Positions 22,798 through 29,223 of a stretch of DNA of 29,223 nucleotides are shown here, one piece after another (positions within the stretch are counted from its first letter, which is position 1; each line of letters starts with the position of its first letter). The stretch is from Armatimonadota bacterium (GTDB lineage Bacteria > Sysuimicrobiota > Sysuimicrobiia > Sysuimicrobiales > VGFF01), in assembly GCA_016868955.1 (NCBI GenBank), contig VGFF01000008.1:1-29223 (forward strand), read 5' to 3'. The notes below the pieces were generated by a model. It made no database searches. It had not been told where the DNA came from and saw nothing but the letters and a program-made list of their open reading frames with translations. A program made the position numbers and the translations under genes.

Positions 22798-24209
22798 GAG
22801 GTCATTCCTCCGTTTCGGATGAGGTCGGCGTAGCGGAACAGATAAGCCGCGAACGACGCGGCCATCTCGTCGATGCCGAGCAACTTGTCCTTCGCTTCGA
22901 TGAGCAGGTACTCGTCGGCGGCGGCTTGGTTGCCGCCGTGACCGGCGCCGAACATAACGTGCGGGCGCTCGAAGACCGACGTCGGCGGCGTCCGTGGCTG
23001 CGACGGCCACAGCTGCAGCGGGATATCGTAGTCGCCGTACGTCTCGATCGCGGCGCGCACCACCGGATCGTCGCGCTCGACCTTGCTCGCGGGCAACGCG
23101 TACAGCCGCCTCACCGCGATGTCTCCGTAGCCCCGGCGATCAAGGTGCGCGCGGACCTTTGCCTCCACCTCCTCCGCCGTCTGGTGGAAGATCGTCCTCA
23201 TGTCAAGCCGGCAGGTCGCCTTTCGATACAATCGCGGAACCGGCGGGATCGACCCCCAGACTCCTTCCAGGACGGCCATCGGCTCGTACAAGTTGCGCGC
23301 AAGCGCCTGCCAGCCGGTCGCGTCCGCCGAAAATCGCCGCGCGCCAAGCTCGGCGAGCTGCTTGTCGTCGGCGAACGGCAGCGACCGCAGCGTCGCACGG
23401 TCTTCATCGGAGATCGGCGCGACGTTGTCGTAGAAACCATCGACGAGGATGCGCCCGCCATCCGCACTGACCAACGTCGTGATCGCGTGCGCGAGCCGCC
23501 ACATCGGACTATCGATCCAAGCGCCGTTCGCCCAGTGAAGGTCGGTCTCGGCAGGTCCTCGCCCCCAAGCCGCGCCGTCGCAGGTGAGCTCCAACCCCAA
23601 CATGCCCTTCGCGCCGAGGCGGATGACGGCGCCGCCGTGCGCTTCCTGGCCGGCCGCCGGGAACAACGTGCCGGACGCGGCCGCCAGCTTCGCCTTGTAC
23701 GCTTCGTAGAAGTCCGGCAAATACGGGCTGCCGGCGTTTTCGTCCCCCTCTGCGACGAACAGCAGATTCACGGGCAACGCCAGCCCGGCGTCCCGGATCG
23801 CCGCGACCGCTTCCAGGAACGAGATCGCCGGGCCGCGGCGCGCGAGCGCGCCCCGCGCCACGATGGCTTTGCCCCGCGGCACCTCCGCGACGTCCGCCGC
23901 GAACGGCGGATGGTGCCATCCGCCGAGATCGAGGACCGGCGCCGTGTCGTACATGAGGTAGACGAGCAACGTCGCGGGCGCGCCGGCGTCCAACGACGCG
24001 AAGAGGATCGGGAAACCCTTCGTTTCGAACGTCTCGACGGACTGGCAGCCGAGCGCCGCCAAATCGGCGCCGACGCGAGCCGCGGTCTCCCGCATGCCGT
24101 CGCCGACGTGCGGCACCCGCAGGAACGATTGAATTCTCTCGATGTGGCCGGCGCGCCTCGCCGCCAAAGCCCCGCGCACTTTCCCCATGCGGTCGGGCAG
24201 ATCGCTCAC
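22794..24209 (-). CDS. M20-family amidohydrolase homologue with degenerate metal site
   Basis: This protein of about 471 residues has an M20/ArgE-DapE fold with catalytic and lid domains, but most canonical metal ligands are changed. The GHxD motif reads LMYD (His to Met86; Asp88 kept). The RGAxDxKG motif reads RGALARRG (bridging Asp to Ala123). The EEE(I/L)GS motif reads GDENAGS (base Glu157 kept, metal Glu to Asn158), and the final His site reads NQAAADEY (Ala). The lid domain is present (ATCRLDMRTIFHQTAEEVEAK region). It may bind a single metal or act as a ligand-binding protein rather than a standard peptidase. GTG 24209, with GAGGGGG 5 nt upstream, overlaps the transporter ATPase stop. 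Longer frames lie in the upstream gene. Confidence 0.87.
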   Translation of the reverse strand: MSDLPDRMGKVRGALAARRAGHIERIQSFLRVPHVGDGMRETAARVGADLAALGCQSVETFETKGFPILFASLDAGAPATLLVYLMYDTAPVLDLGGWHHPPFAADVAEVPRGKAIVARGALARRGPAISFLEAVAAIRDAGLALPVNLLFVAEGDENAGSPYLPDFYEAYKAKLAAASGTLFPAAGQEAHGGAVIRLGAKGMLGLELTCDGAAWGRGPAETDLHWANGAWIDSPMWRLAHAITTLVSADGGRILVDGFYDNVAPISDEDRATLRSLPFADDKQLAELGARRFSADATGWQALARNLYEPMAVLEGVWGSIPPVPRLYRKATCRLDMRTIFHQTAEEVEAKVRAHLDRRGYGDIAVRRLYALPASKVERDDPVVRAAIETYGDYDIPLQLWPSQPRTPPTSVFERPHVMFGAGHGGNQAAADEYLLIEAKDKLLGIDEMAASFAAYLFRYADLIRNGGMTS

Positions 24210-25291
24210 GATGTCCCCCTCGCGGTCTCGTTCGAAGTCTGGCCGACGACGATCGCCGGTCCGTTCGTCCCGGTCCAGGCGCGCGCGTGGCGCCACGCCG
24301 ACGGTGGATTCGGTTCCTGCAACAACACGCACCGGGCTTCGTGGCCGCCAACGACGGGAATCAGCGGCGGCGCGACGCGGCATCGATCGAACGCGTACGG
24401 GCATCGAACCGCGAAGCGGCACGCCGATCCGTCGTCGGCCGCTGAGCTGCCCAGCGTTCCTCCCGGTTCCGCGTCCGCGGCAGCGTCGAAGCCGGCGCGG
24501 CGCAGCAGCTCGGGCGTGCTCGCGACGAGCAGCTGCGTGTATGGGTGGACGGGACGGAGGAACACCTCGGAAGCGGGCCCCTGCTCGACGACCTGGCCGC
24601 GATACAACACGGCCACCCGGTCGCTGACGGCGTGGACGATGGACAGATCGTGGCTGATGAACAGCACGGCCGCGTTCATCTCGCGCTGCAGCTCGCGCAT
24701 GAGGTTGAGGATCTGCGCCCGCACCGACACGTCCAGCGCCGAGACCGGCTCGTCCGCGACGATCAGCCGCGGCCTCGTCGCGATCGCGCGCGCGATCGCC
24801 ACGCGCTGGCGCTGGCCGCCGGACAACTGATGCGGGAACTTGCGCGCCGCTTCGTCCGGCGGCGCCAAACCGACGCGGTCGAGGAGCTCATGCACGGCGC
24901 GGCGCAGCGCCGCCGGCGTCGGCCGCTGGTGGATCTGCAGCGGGCGGCCGACGATCGCGCCGATCCGCTTGCGCGGGTTCAGGGACGCGTACGGGTCCTG
25001 GAAGATCATCGACATGCGCGCACGCAGCGGCCGCAGCGCCGACTCCGAGAGCCCGTGCAACGGCCGGTCCTCGAACAGGATCTCGCCCGCGGTCGCCGGG
25101 ATCAGCCGCAGGGCGAGCTTGCCGATCGTCGTCTTTCCGGATCCGCTCTCGCCGACGAGACCGAGCGTCTCGCCCGCCGACACCGCTAGCGAAATGTCGT
25201 CGACGGCGCGCAGGCGCGCGGTCGGCCGGCGCAGGAAGCCGGCGTGCCGGACGTACTCCTTCGACAGCCCGCGGAGAACGAGTTGGCTCAT
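24206..25291 (-). CDS. dppF: Peptide ABC transporter ATPase, OppF/DppF type
   Basis: This is one of two ATPases of a dipeptide/oligopeptide-type importer. The 361-residue protein has Walker A GESGSGKTT, the Q-loop SMIFQDPYASLNPRK (typical of Opp/Dpp), the signature LSGGQRQRVAIARAI, Walker B LIVADEPVSALD and the H-loop SHDLSIV. The C-terminal oligopeptide_HPY region holds a Cys-rich stretch (ACRFAVRCPYAFDRC, then ARC) common to the family. ATG 25291 overlaps the stop of the other ATPase gene (ATGA). The tail of about 60 residues after the Cys motif is longer than usual and low in complexity. Confidence 0.93.
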   Translation of the reverse strand: MSQLVLRGLSKEYVRHAGFLRRPTARLRAVDDISLAVSAGETLGLVGESGSGKTTIGKLALRLIPATAGEILFEDRPLHGLSESALRPLRARMSMIFQDPYASLNPRKRIGAIVGRPLQIHQRPTPAALRRAVHELLDRVGLAPPDEAARKFPHQLSGGQRQRVAIARAIATRPRLIVADEPVSALDVSVRAQILNLMRELQREMNAAVLFISHDLSIVHAVSDRVAVLYRGQVVEQGPASEVFLRPVHPYTQLLVASTPELLRRAGFDAAADAEPGGTLGSSAADDGSACRFAVRCPYAFDRCRVAPPLIPVVGGHEARCVLLQEPNPPSAWRHARAWTGTNGPAIVVGQTSNETARGTS

Positions 25292-26304
25292 CGGCGCGCG
25301 CTCGCGTCGGCTGTCTCGTCGAGGAGCCAGCAGCGCGCGTCCCACCCCGGCCCGGCCGCGAACGGCGGCGGCGGCTGCGCGCAACGGTCCATGCGATGCG
25401 GGCAGCGCACGGCGAACCGGCATCCCGACGGCGGGCTCGCCAGGTCGGGCGGCGCGCCGGGGATGACCGTGAACTCGCGCTTCGGGTCGAGCAACGTCGT
25501 CGTCGCCCCGAACAACGCCGACGTATACGGGTGTCGGGCGCCGCCGTACAGCGCCTCCACCGGGCCGCTCTCGACGATCTGGCCGGCGTACATCACGTAC
25601 ACGCGATCGCACAGCGCCGCGATCACCGACAAGTCGTGGCTGATCAATAGCAGCGACATGCCGAGATCGGCGACGAGCCGGCCGATCAGGCGCAGCGTCT
25701 GCGCTTGCACGGTCACGTCCAGCGCCGTCGTCGGTTCGTCGGCGATGAGCAAGGCCGGACGGCAGGCGATCGCCATGCCGATGACGATCCGTTGTCGCTG
25801 GCCACCGGACAGTTGGTGCGGATAAGCGTCGATGATCGACGCCGGCTGCGGAAGCTGCAGCTTCGCGAGCAGGGCGAGCGTCTCGGTGCGGGCGTCGGCG
25901 ATGCTCATCCCGCGGTGCGCGATGAGCGACTCAGCGATCTGGTCGCCGACGCGGAACACGGGGTTGAGGAACGTGTACGGATCCTGGTACACCATGGCGA
26001 CGCGGGCGCCGCGGACCTGCGTCATCTCGTCTTCGGCGAGCGCGAGCAGATCGAGACCGCCCAGGCGCACGCTGCCCGTGATCGAGGCGCCCGGCGTCTG
26101 GATCAAACGCATCACCGACAGGGCTAGCGTCGACTTGCCGCAGCCGGACTCACCGACGATGCCGACGCGCTCACTGCGGCGCACGAACAGGTCGACGCCG
26201 TCGACGGCGCGCACCGTGCCGCGCCGGAGGCGAAACGACGTCCGCAGATCCTCGATCTCGAGGACGGCCTCGCCGTTCGCGGCGGACCGCGCTTCGCCGC
26301 TCAT
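25288..26304 (-). CDS. dppD: Peptide ABC transporter ATPase, OppD/DppD type
   Basis: This is the second ATPase of the peptide importer, about 338 residues. It has Walker A GESGCGKST, the Q-loop AMVYQDPYTFLNPVFRVGDQ, the signature LSGGQRQRIVIGMAIACRP, Walker B LLIADEPTTALDVTVQ and the H-loop SHDLSVI. The C-terminal domain has the family Cys motif GCRFAVRCPHRMDRC followed by ARC. ATG 26304 overlaps the DppC stop (ATGA). With DppF it forms the heterodimeric motor of the transporter. Confidence 0.94.
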   Translation of the reverse strand: MSGEARSAANGEAVLEIEDLRTSFRLRRGTVRAVDGVDLFVRRSERVGIVGESGCGKSTLALSVMRLIQTPGASITGSVRLGGLDLLALAEDEMTQVRGARVAMVYQDPYTFLNPVFRVGDQIAESLIAHRGMSIADARTETLALLAKLQLPQPASIIDAYPHQLSGGQRQRIVIGMAIACRPALLIADEPTTALDVTVQAQTLRLIGRLVADLGMSLLLISHDLSVIAALCDRVYVMYAGQIVESGPVEALYGGARHPYTSALFGATTTLLDPKREFTVIPGAPPDLASPPSGCRFAVRCPHRMDRCAQPPPPFAAGPGWDARCWLLDETADASARR

Positions 26305-27152
26305 CGGTGCAGCCGCGGGTTCAACACGTCGCTGAGTCCGTCGCCGATCAGGTTGAACCCGAGCACGACGAGGGACAAGAAGACGCCCGGGAAGACGCTC
26401 ATCCACCAGGCGTCGCGCATCAGCGGCAGCGCCGCGTAGATCAAGCGGCCGAGGCTGACGACGTTGGGATCGCTGAGGCCGATGAACGCGAGGCCGGCTT
26501 CCAGCAGGATGCCGCTGCCGACGAGCAGGGACGACGTCACGATGACGGGTCCCAGCGTATTCGGCAGGATCTCGCGGAACATCAGCTCGAACGGGCCGGC
26601 GCCGAACGACCGCGCCGCGGTGACGTAGTCGAGCTCGCGCTTGGACAGGTATTCGGCGCGGACGACGCGCGCCGTCGCCGGCCAGCTGAGGATGCCGATC
26701 GCGATCGTCGTCACCGCCAGCGTCTGGCCGAACAGCGCCACGAGGAGGATCGACAGAAAGATCCGCGGGATTACCTGGAACAGCTCGGTTACCCGCATCA
26801 GGGCGTCGTCGACGAGCCCGCCGGCGAAGCCGGCCGCCGCGCCGATCGCGACGCCGATGATCGAAGCAATGGCGGCCGAGGTGAATCCGACGAGCAGCGA
26901 AACGCGCGTGCCGTATAGCACCTGCGAGAAGACATCGCGACCGAGATCATCCGTGCCGAATGGATGGGTCCAGCTTGGCGCGGCGAACCCGCTGGCGACG
27001 CCGCGCAACGGATTGTGTGGCGTCAGGGCAGGCGCGAACGCAGCCGCGGCGCCGATGAGCACCACGAGCAGCGTGCCGAGCACGGCCGGACGGTTCTCGA
27101 CGAACACCGCGGCGGCGGTCGAGCGCGCCGCGGCACCCAGCGCGGCGATCAT
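26301..27152 (-). CDS. dppC: Peptide ABC transporter permease, DppC type
   Basis: This is an inner-membrane permease, 283 residues with about six helices. It has the OppC/DppC N-terminal helix, then PSWTHPFGTDDLGRDVFSQ, a hallmark of DppC, and the ATPase-contacting EAA-like loop DYVTAARSFGAGPFELMFRE. The C-terminal part, ILLEAGLAFIGLSDPNVVSLG, also matches the family. ATG 27152 has GGGGGA upstream and follows the dppB stop by 21 bases. Confidence 0.94.
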   Translation of the reverse strand: MIAALGAAARSTAAAVFVENRPAVLGTLLVVLIGAAAAFAPALTPHNPLRGVASGFAAPSWTHPFGTDDLGRDVFSQVLYGTRVSLLVGFTSAAIASIIGVAIGAAAGFAGGLVDDALMRVTELFQVIPRIFLSILLVALFGQTLAVTTIAIGILSWPATARVVRAEYLSKRELDYVTAARSFGAGPFELMFREILPNTLGPVIVTSSLLVGSGILLEAGLAFIGLSDPNVVSLGRLIYAALPLMRDAWWMSVFPGVFLSLVVLGFNLIGDGLSDVLNPRLHR

Positions 27153-27173
27153 CGGCGGTCCCCCGGCTTGGAC

Positions 27174-28133
27174 TTACGCATAGCGAATCCGTGGATCGAT
27201 CGCGCCGTACAGCACGTCAGTCAGCAAGTTCGCGAGGATGACCGCTTCGGACAGGAACACGAACATGCCGCCGATCACGGGGTAGTCGCGCGCCGCGATC
27301 GCGTCGAACGTCAGCCGCCCGAGCCCCGGCCACCCGAAGACCGTCTCGACGAGGACGAAGCCCGCGAGCATCGCGCCGAGGTTCAAGCCGAAGATCGTCA
27401 CGACCGGCAACAGCGCGTTGCGCAGCGCGTGCCGGTAGACGACGATGCGGCTGGGCAGTCCCTTGCCCCGCGCCGAGACGATGAAGTCCTGCTCGAGCGC
27501 CTCGCGCATCGACGCGCGCACCAAGCGCGCGAACAGCGCGAGGTTGAACGCGCTGATCGTCAGCGTCGGCAAGACGAGGTGCCAGGCGACGTCGGCCCAA
27601 TACGCGAGTCCGGTCAGCCGCACGAGCGAGGTCATGCCGACGAGCGGAAACCAGTGCAGCCAGACGGCGAAGACGAGGATGAGGATCTGGCCGAGCCAAA
27701 ACGACGGCAGGCTGTATCCGAGCAGCGATCCGACCGTCGCGACGTTCGATCCGAGCGTGTGCGGTCGGACAGCCGTGCGGACGCCGATCCAGACGCCGAG
27801 CGTCACCGACAACAGCAGCGACGCGCCCATCAGCAGCAGCGTCGCCGGCAGGCGCTGCAGCACGAGGGAGAGCACGGATTGCTGCAGCGAGAACGAGTAG
27901 CCGAGGTTGCCGGAGAGCACGCTGCCAAGGTAGCGGACGAGCTGCACGGGCAGCGGTTGGTCGAGTCCCAGGTCCTTGCGCAGCTGCGCCTGGTACTCCG
28001 CCGTCGACCGCTCTCCGGCGAGCACCGCGATCGGGTCGCCCGGCGCCAGGCGGATGAGCAAGAACGTCAGCACGATGACGCCGAGGGACAGCGGGATCGC
28101 CTGCAGGAGGCGCCAGAACAGGTAGCGGCTCAT
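27174..28133 (-). CDS. dppB: Peptide ABC transporter permease, DppB type
   Basis: This is an inner-membrane permease, 319 residues with about six helices. Hallmarks are the N-terminal LIRLAPGDPI with the periplasmic stretch LRKDLGLDQPLPVQLVRYLG, and the cytosolic EAA-like loop DFIVSARGKGLPSRIVVYRHALRNALLP. The C-terminal helix region has VETVFGWPGLGRLTFDAI. It pairs with DppC. ATG 28133 has only a weak ribosome site. A strong GC hairpin lies between this gene and the binding-protein gene. Confidence 0.94.
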   Translation of the reverse strand: MSRYLFWRLLQAIPLSLGVIVLTFLLIRLAPGDPIAVLAGERSTAEYQAQLRKDLGLDQPLPVQLVRYLGSVLSGNLGYSFSLQQSVLSLVLQRLPATLLLMGASLLLSVTLGVWIGVRTAVRPHTLGSNVATVGSLLGYSLPSFWLGQILILVFAVWLHWFPLVGMTSLVRLTGLAYWADVAWHLVLPTLTISAFNLALFARLVRASMREALEQDFIVSARGKGLPSRIVVYRHALRNALLPVVTIFGLNLGAMLAGFVLVETVFGWPGLGRLTFDAIAARDYPVIGGMFVFLSEAVILANLLTDVLYGAIDPRIRYA

Positions 28134-28148
28134 CGTTCGATCAGCAAC

Positions 28149-28172
28149 GGGGCGCCGGCCGCGCGGCGCCCC
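28149..28172 (-). terminator. Strong intergenic stem-loop between binding protein and dppB
   Basis: A perfect 9-bp inverted repeat, GGGGCGCCG (28149-28157) and CGGCGCCCC (28164-28172), flanks a 6-base loop. It lies in the 75-base gap after the binding-protein stop, and no T-run follows on either strand. Hairpins at this place in binding-protein operons often protect the 5' message and lower expression of the downstream membrane genes, giving more binding protein than permease. That role is inferred; a classic terminator is less likely. Confidence 0.6.
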
Positions 28173-28208
28173 TGTCCTCGCAAATCGTCATGCGGTCCTG
28201 ACCCCGCC

Positions 28209-29223
28209 CTACCGACCTCGCTGCCACGTCCGCAGGAAGTAGATGAAGCGATCGTCGGGCTGCGTGAACACGCCTTCGAACTCCGTGCGAAAGCCGCTCA
28301 GGAAGCGCGGCTCCCACAACGGAATCAACGGCAGGTCGGCCATGATGATCTTCTGGATGTTGTGGTAGATCTTCGTGCGCTCGGCCTTGTCGGTCTTGGT
28401 GACGGCGTCGCGCACCATCCGGTCGACGCGCAAATTCTCGTAGCCGGTCGAGTTGCTGAAGTAGGCGCGCGTCAAGCCGTCGCGGCTCAGCCACGTGCTC
28501 CAGCGCGTTCCCGGCTCCGGCCCCATCGGCGCGGTGTAGATCGCGAGGTCGAAGTTCCAATTGCGGAAGATCGCGTCCAGCGTCGTCGTGACCTCGCCGG
28601 AGACGATGTTCACGCGGACGCCGATGTCCTCGAGGTTCTCCTTGACGATCTGGCCGGTGCGCACGAAGTCGGGCACCGTCGAGACGTGGTGCAAGCGCAA
28701 GGCGAAGCGCGTACCGTCGGCGCCGCGCGGGAATCCGGCTTCGTCTAGGATCTTGTTCGCCGCCGCGAGGTCGCGCCGGAGCTCCGGCAGGCTGTTGTCG
28801 AAGTATGGCGACGTGCTGCCGATCGGCGCCTTCGACGTCGCCGCCTGGCCGAGCGCGATCTGCTCGACCATGCGCGGGCGGTCCATCGCGAGGCTCAACG
28901 CCTGACGCACGCGGATGCTGTTCAGCGGGCGCGACCGCATGTTCGGCCAGACGGCGAGGATGCGCGCGAGCACGCTCGGCGAGACGACGCGGATCGTCTG
29001 CGAGCCGCTGAACCGCCGCGCGTCGACGGGCGCGATGCGTGTCATGACCATGCCCAGCTCGCCGCGCTCCAGCGCCGCGACCTGCGAGGCGGCGTTGGGG
29101 ATCACGCGGAATATGACTTGGTCGAGGTAGGGCAGTCCGCTCTGGTGGTACTCCTCGTTGCGCGCGAACGAGATGAACTCGCCGCGGCGCCACTCGCTGA
29201 ACTTGAACGGTCCCGTGCCGACC
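28209..29223 (-). CDS. Peptide-type substrate-binding protein, family 5 (N-terminus outside window)
   Basis: This is the extracytoplasmic binding protein of the dpp-type importer. It is open to the window edge, so about 338 C-terminal residues are seen and the signal peptide is missing. Family SBP_bac_5 landmarks are VGTGPFKFSEWRRGE near the visible start, NSIRVRQALSLAMDRPRMV (equivalent to the VRqAl.yaiDr motif) and PEPGTRWSTWLSRDG. DLPLIPLWEP and the terminal FTQPDDRFIYFLRTWQ also fit. The substrate cannot be named; family members carry dipeptides, oligopeptides, nickel, heme or sugars. It heads the visible operon with dppBCDF. Confidence 0.92.
   Translation of the reverse strand, partial: VGTGPFKFSEWRRGEFISFARNEEYHQSGLPYLDQVIFRVIPNAASQVAALERGELGMVMTRIAPVDARRFSGSQTIRVVSPSVLARILAVWPNMRSRPLNSIRVRQALSLAMDRPRMVEQIALGQAATSKAPIGSTSPYFDNSLPELRRDLAAANKILDEAGFPRGADGTRFALRLHHVSTVPDFVRTGQIVKENLEDIGVRVNIVSGEVTTTLDAIFRNWNFDLAIYTAPMGPEPGTRWSTWLSRDGLTRAYFSNSTGYENLRVDRMVRDAVTKTDKAERTKIYHNIQKIIMADLPLIPLWEPRFLSGFRTEFEGVFTQPDDRFIYFLRTWQRGR

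Noticed and set aside
1..29223. tRNA, rRNA, CRISPR arrays, insertion sequences or phage genes
   Set aside because: None recognised by reading both strands. Repeats are limited to the short ones listed.

Overview
This is a high-GC bacterial chromosome segment with dense coding, many 4-bp start/stop overlaps (ATGA, GTGA) and frequent GTG or TTG starts. No rRNA, tRNA, CRISPR array, transposase or phage gene was seen. Nothing here fixes the phylum. The gene types (MgtE pair, DtxR-family regulator, Mn/Zn ABC transporter, GAF-PAS-GGDEF-EAL protein, peptide ABC transporter) fit a free-living or soil/sediment bacterium, probably from a metagenome. Assignment to any particular phylum would be a guess.

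Layout. (1) 1-3376, minus strand: two tandem mgtE magnesium channels followed, one base after the second stop, by recO, which runs off the window. (2) 3551-6502, plus strand: an aquaporin with a plant-TIP-like selectivity filter, then a molybdenum hydroxylase large subunit 3 bp later. (3) 6538-9772, minus strand: an ABC-2 export ATPase and permease, a frameshifted rhomboid-fold membrane protein, and a separate small protein of unknown function with a winged-helix-like N-terminus and a coiled coil. (4) 9865-10365, plus strand: an inorganic pyrophosphatase gene with an in-frame TGA, lost conserved residues and a perfect 19-bp inverted repeat. (5) 10420-11445, minus strand: an AstE/aspartoacylase-type deacylase. 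(6) 11512-15865, minus strand: a complete manganese/zinc ABC uptake operon (lipoprotein, ATPase, two permeases) ending in its own DtxR/MntR-family regulator, with a strongly palindromic operator candidate at 15904-15934. (7) 16037-20817, plus strand: M48 metalloprotease, beta-hydroxyacid dehydrogenase, GAF-PAS-GGDEF protein whose EAL half carries three lesions, and a double-SIS sugar-phosphate isomerase-like protein. (8) 20814-29223, minus strand: a tightly coupled operon with a peptide-type substrate-binding protein (partial), DppB, DppC, DppD, DppF, a degenerate M20-family protein, a D-glutamate cyclase (DUF4392) and a D-2-hydroxyacid dehydrogenase.

How the parts work together. The Mn operon looks self-regulating: the repressor at its 3' end carries Mn-type ligands, and the operator-like palindrome sits between the lipoprotein gene and the divergent M48 gene. 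The dpp operon couples uptake of a peptide-like substrate to a D-glutamate-cyclising enzyme and an M20 homologue that has lost most of its metal ligands. This is the best candidate in the window for an undescribed catabolic system. Three genes (rhomboid-like protein, ppa, EAL domain) carry five disabling lesions between them, so either this strain is losing genes or the assembly contains residual errors.
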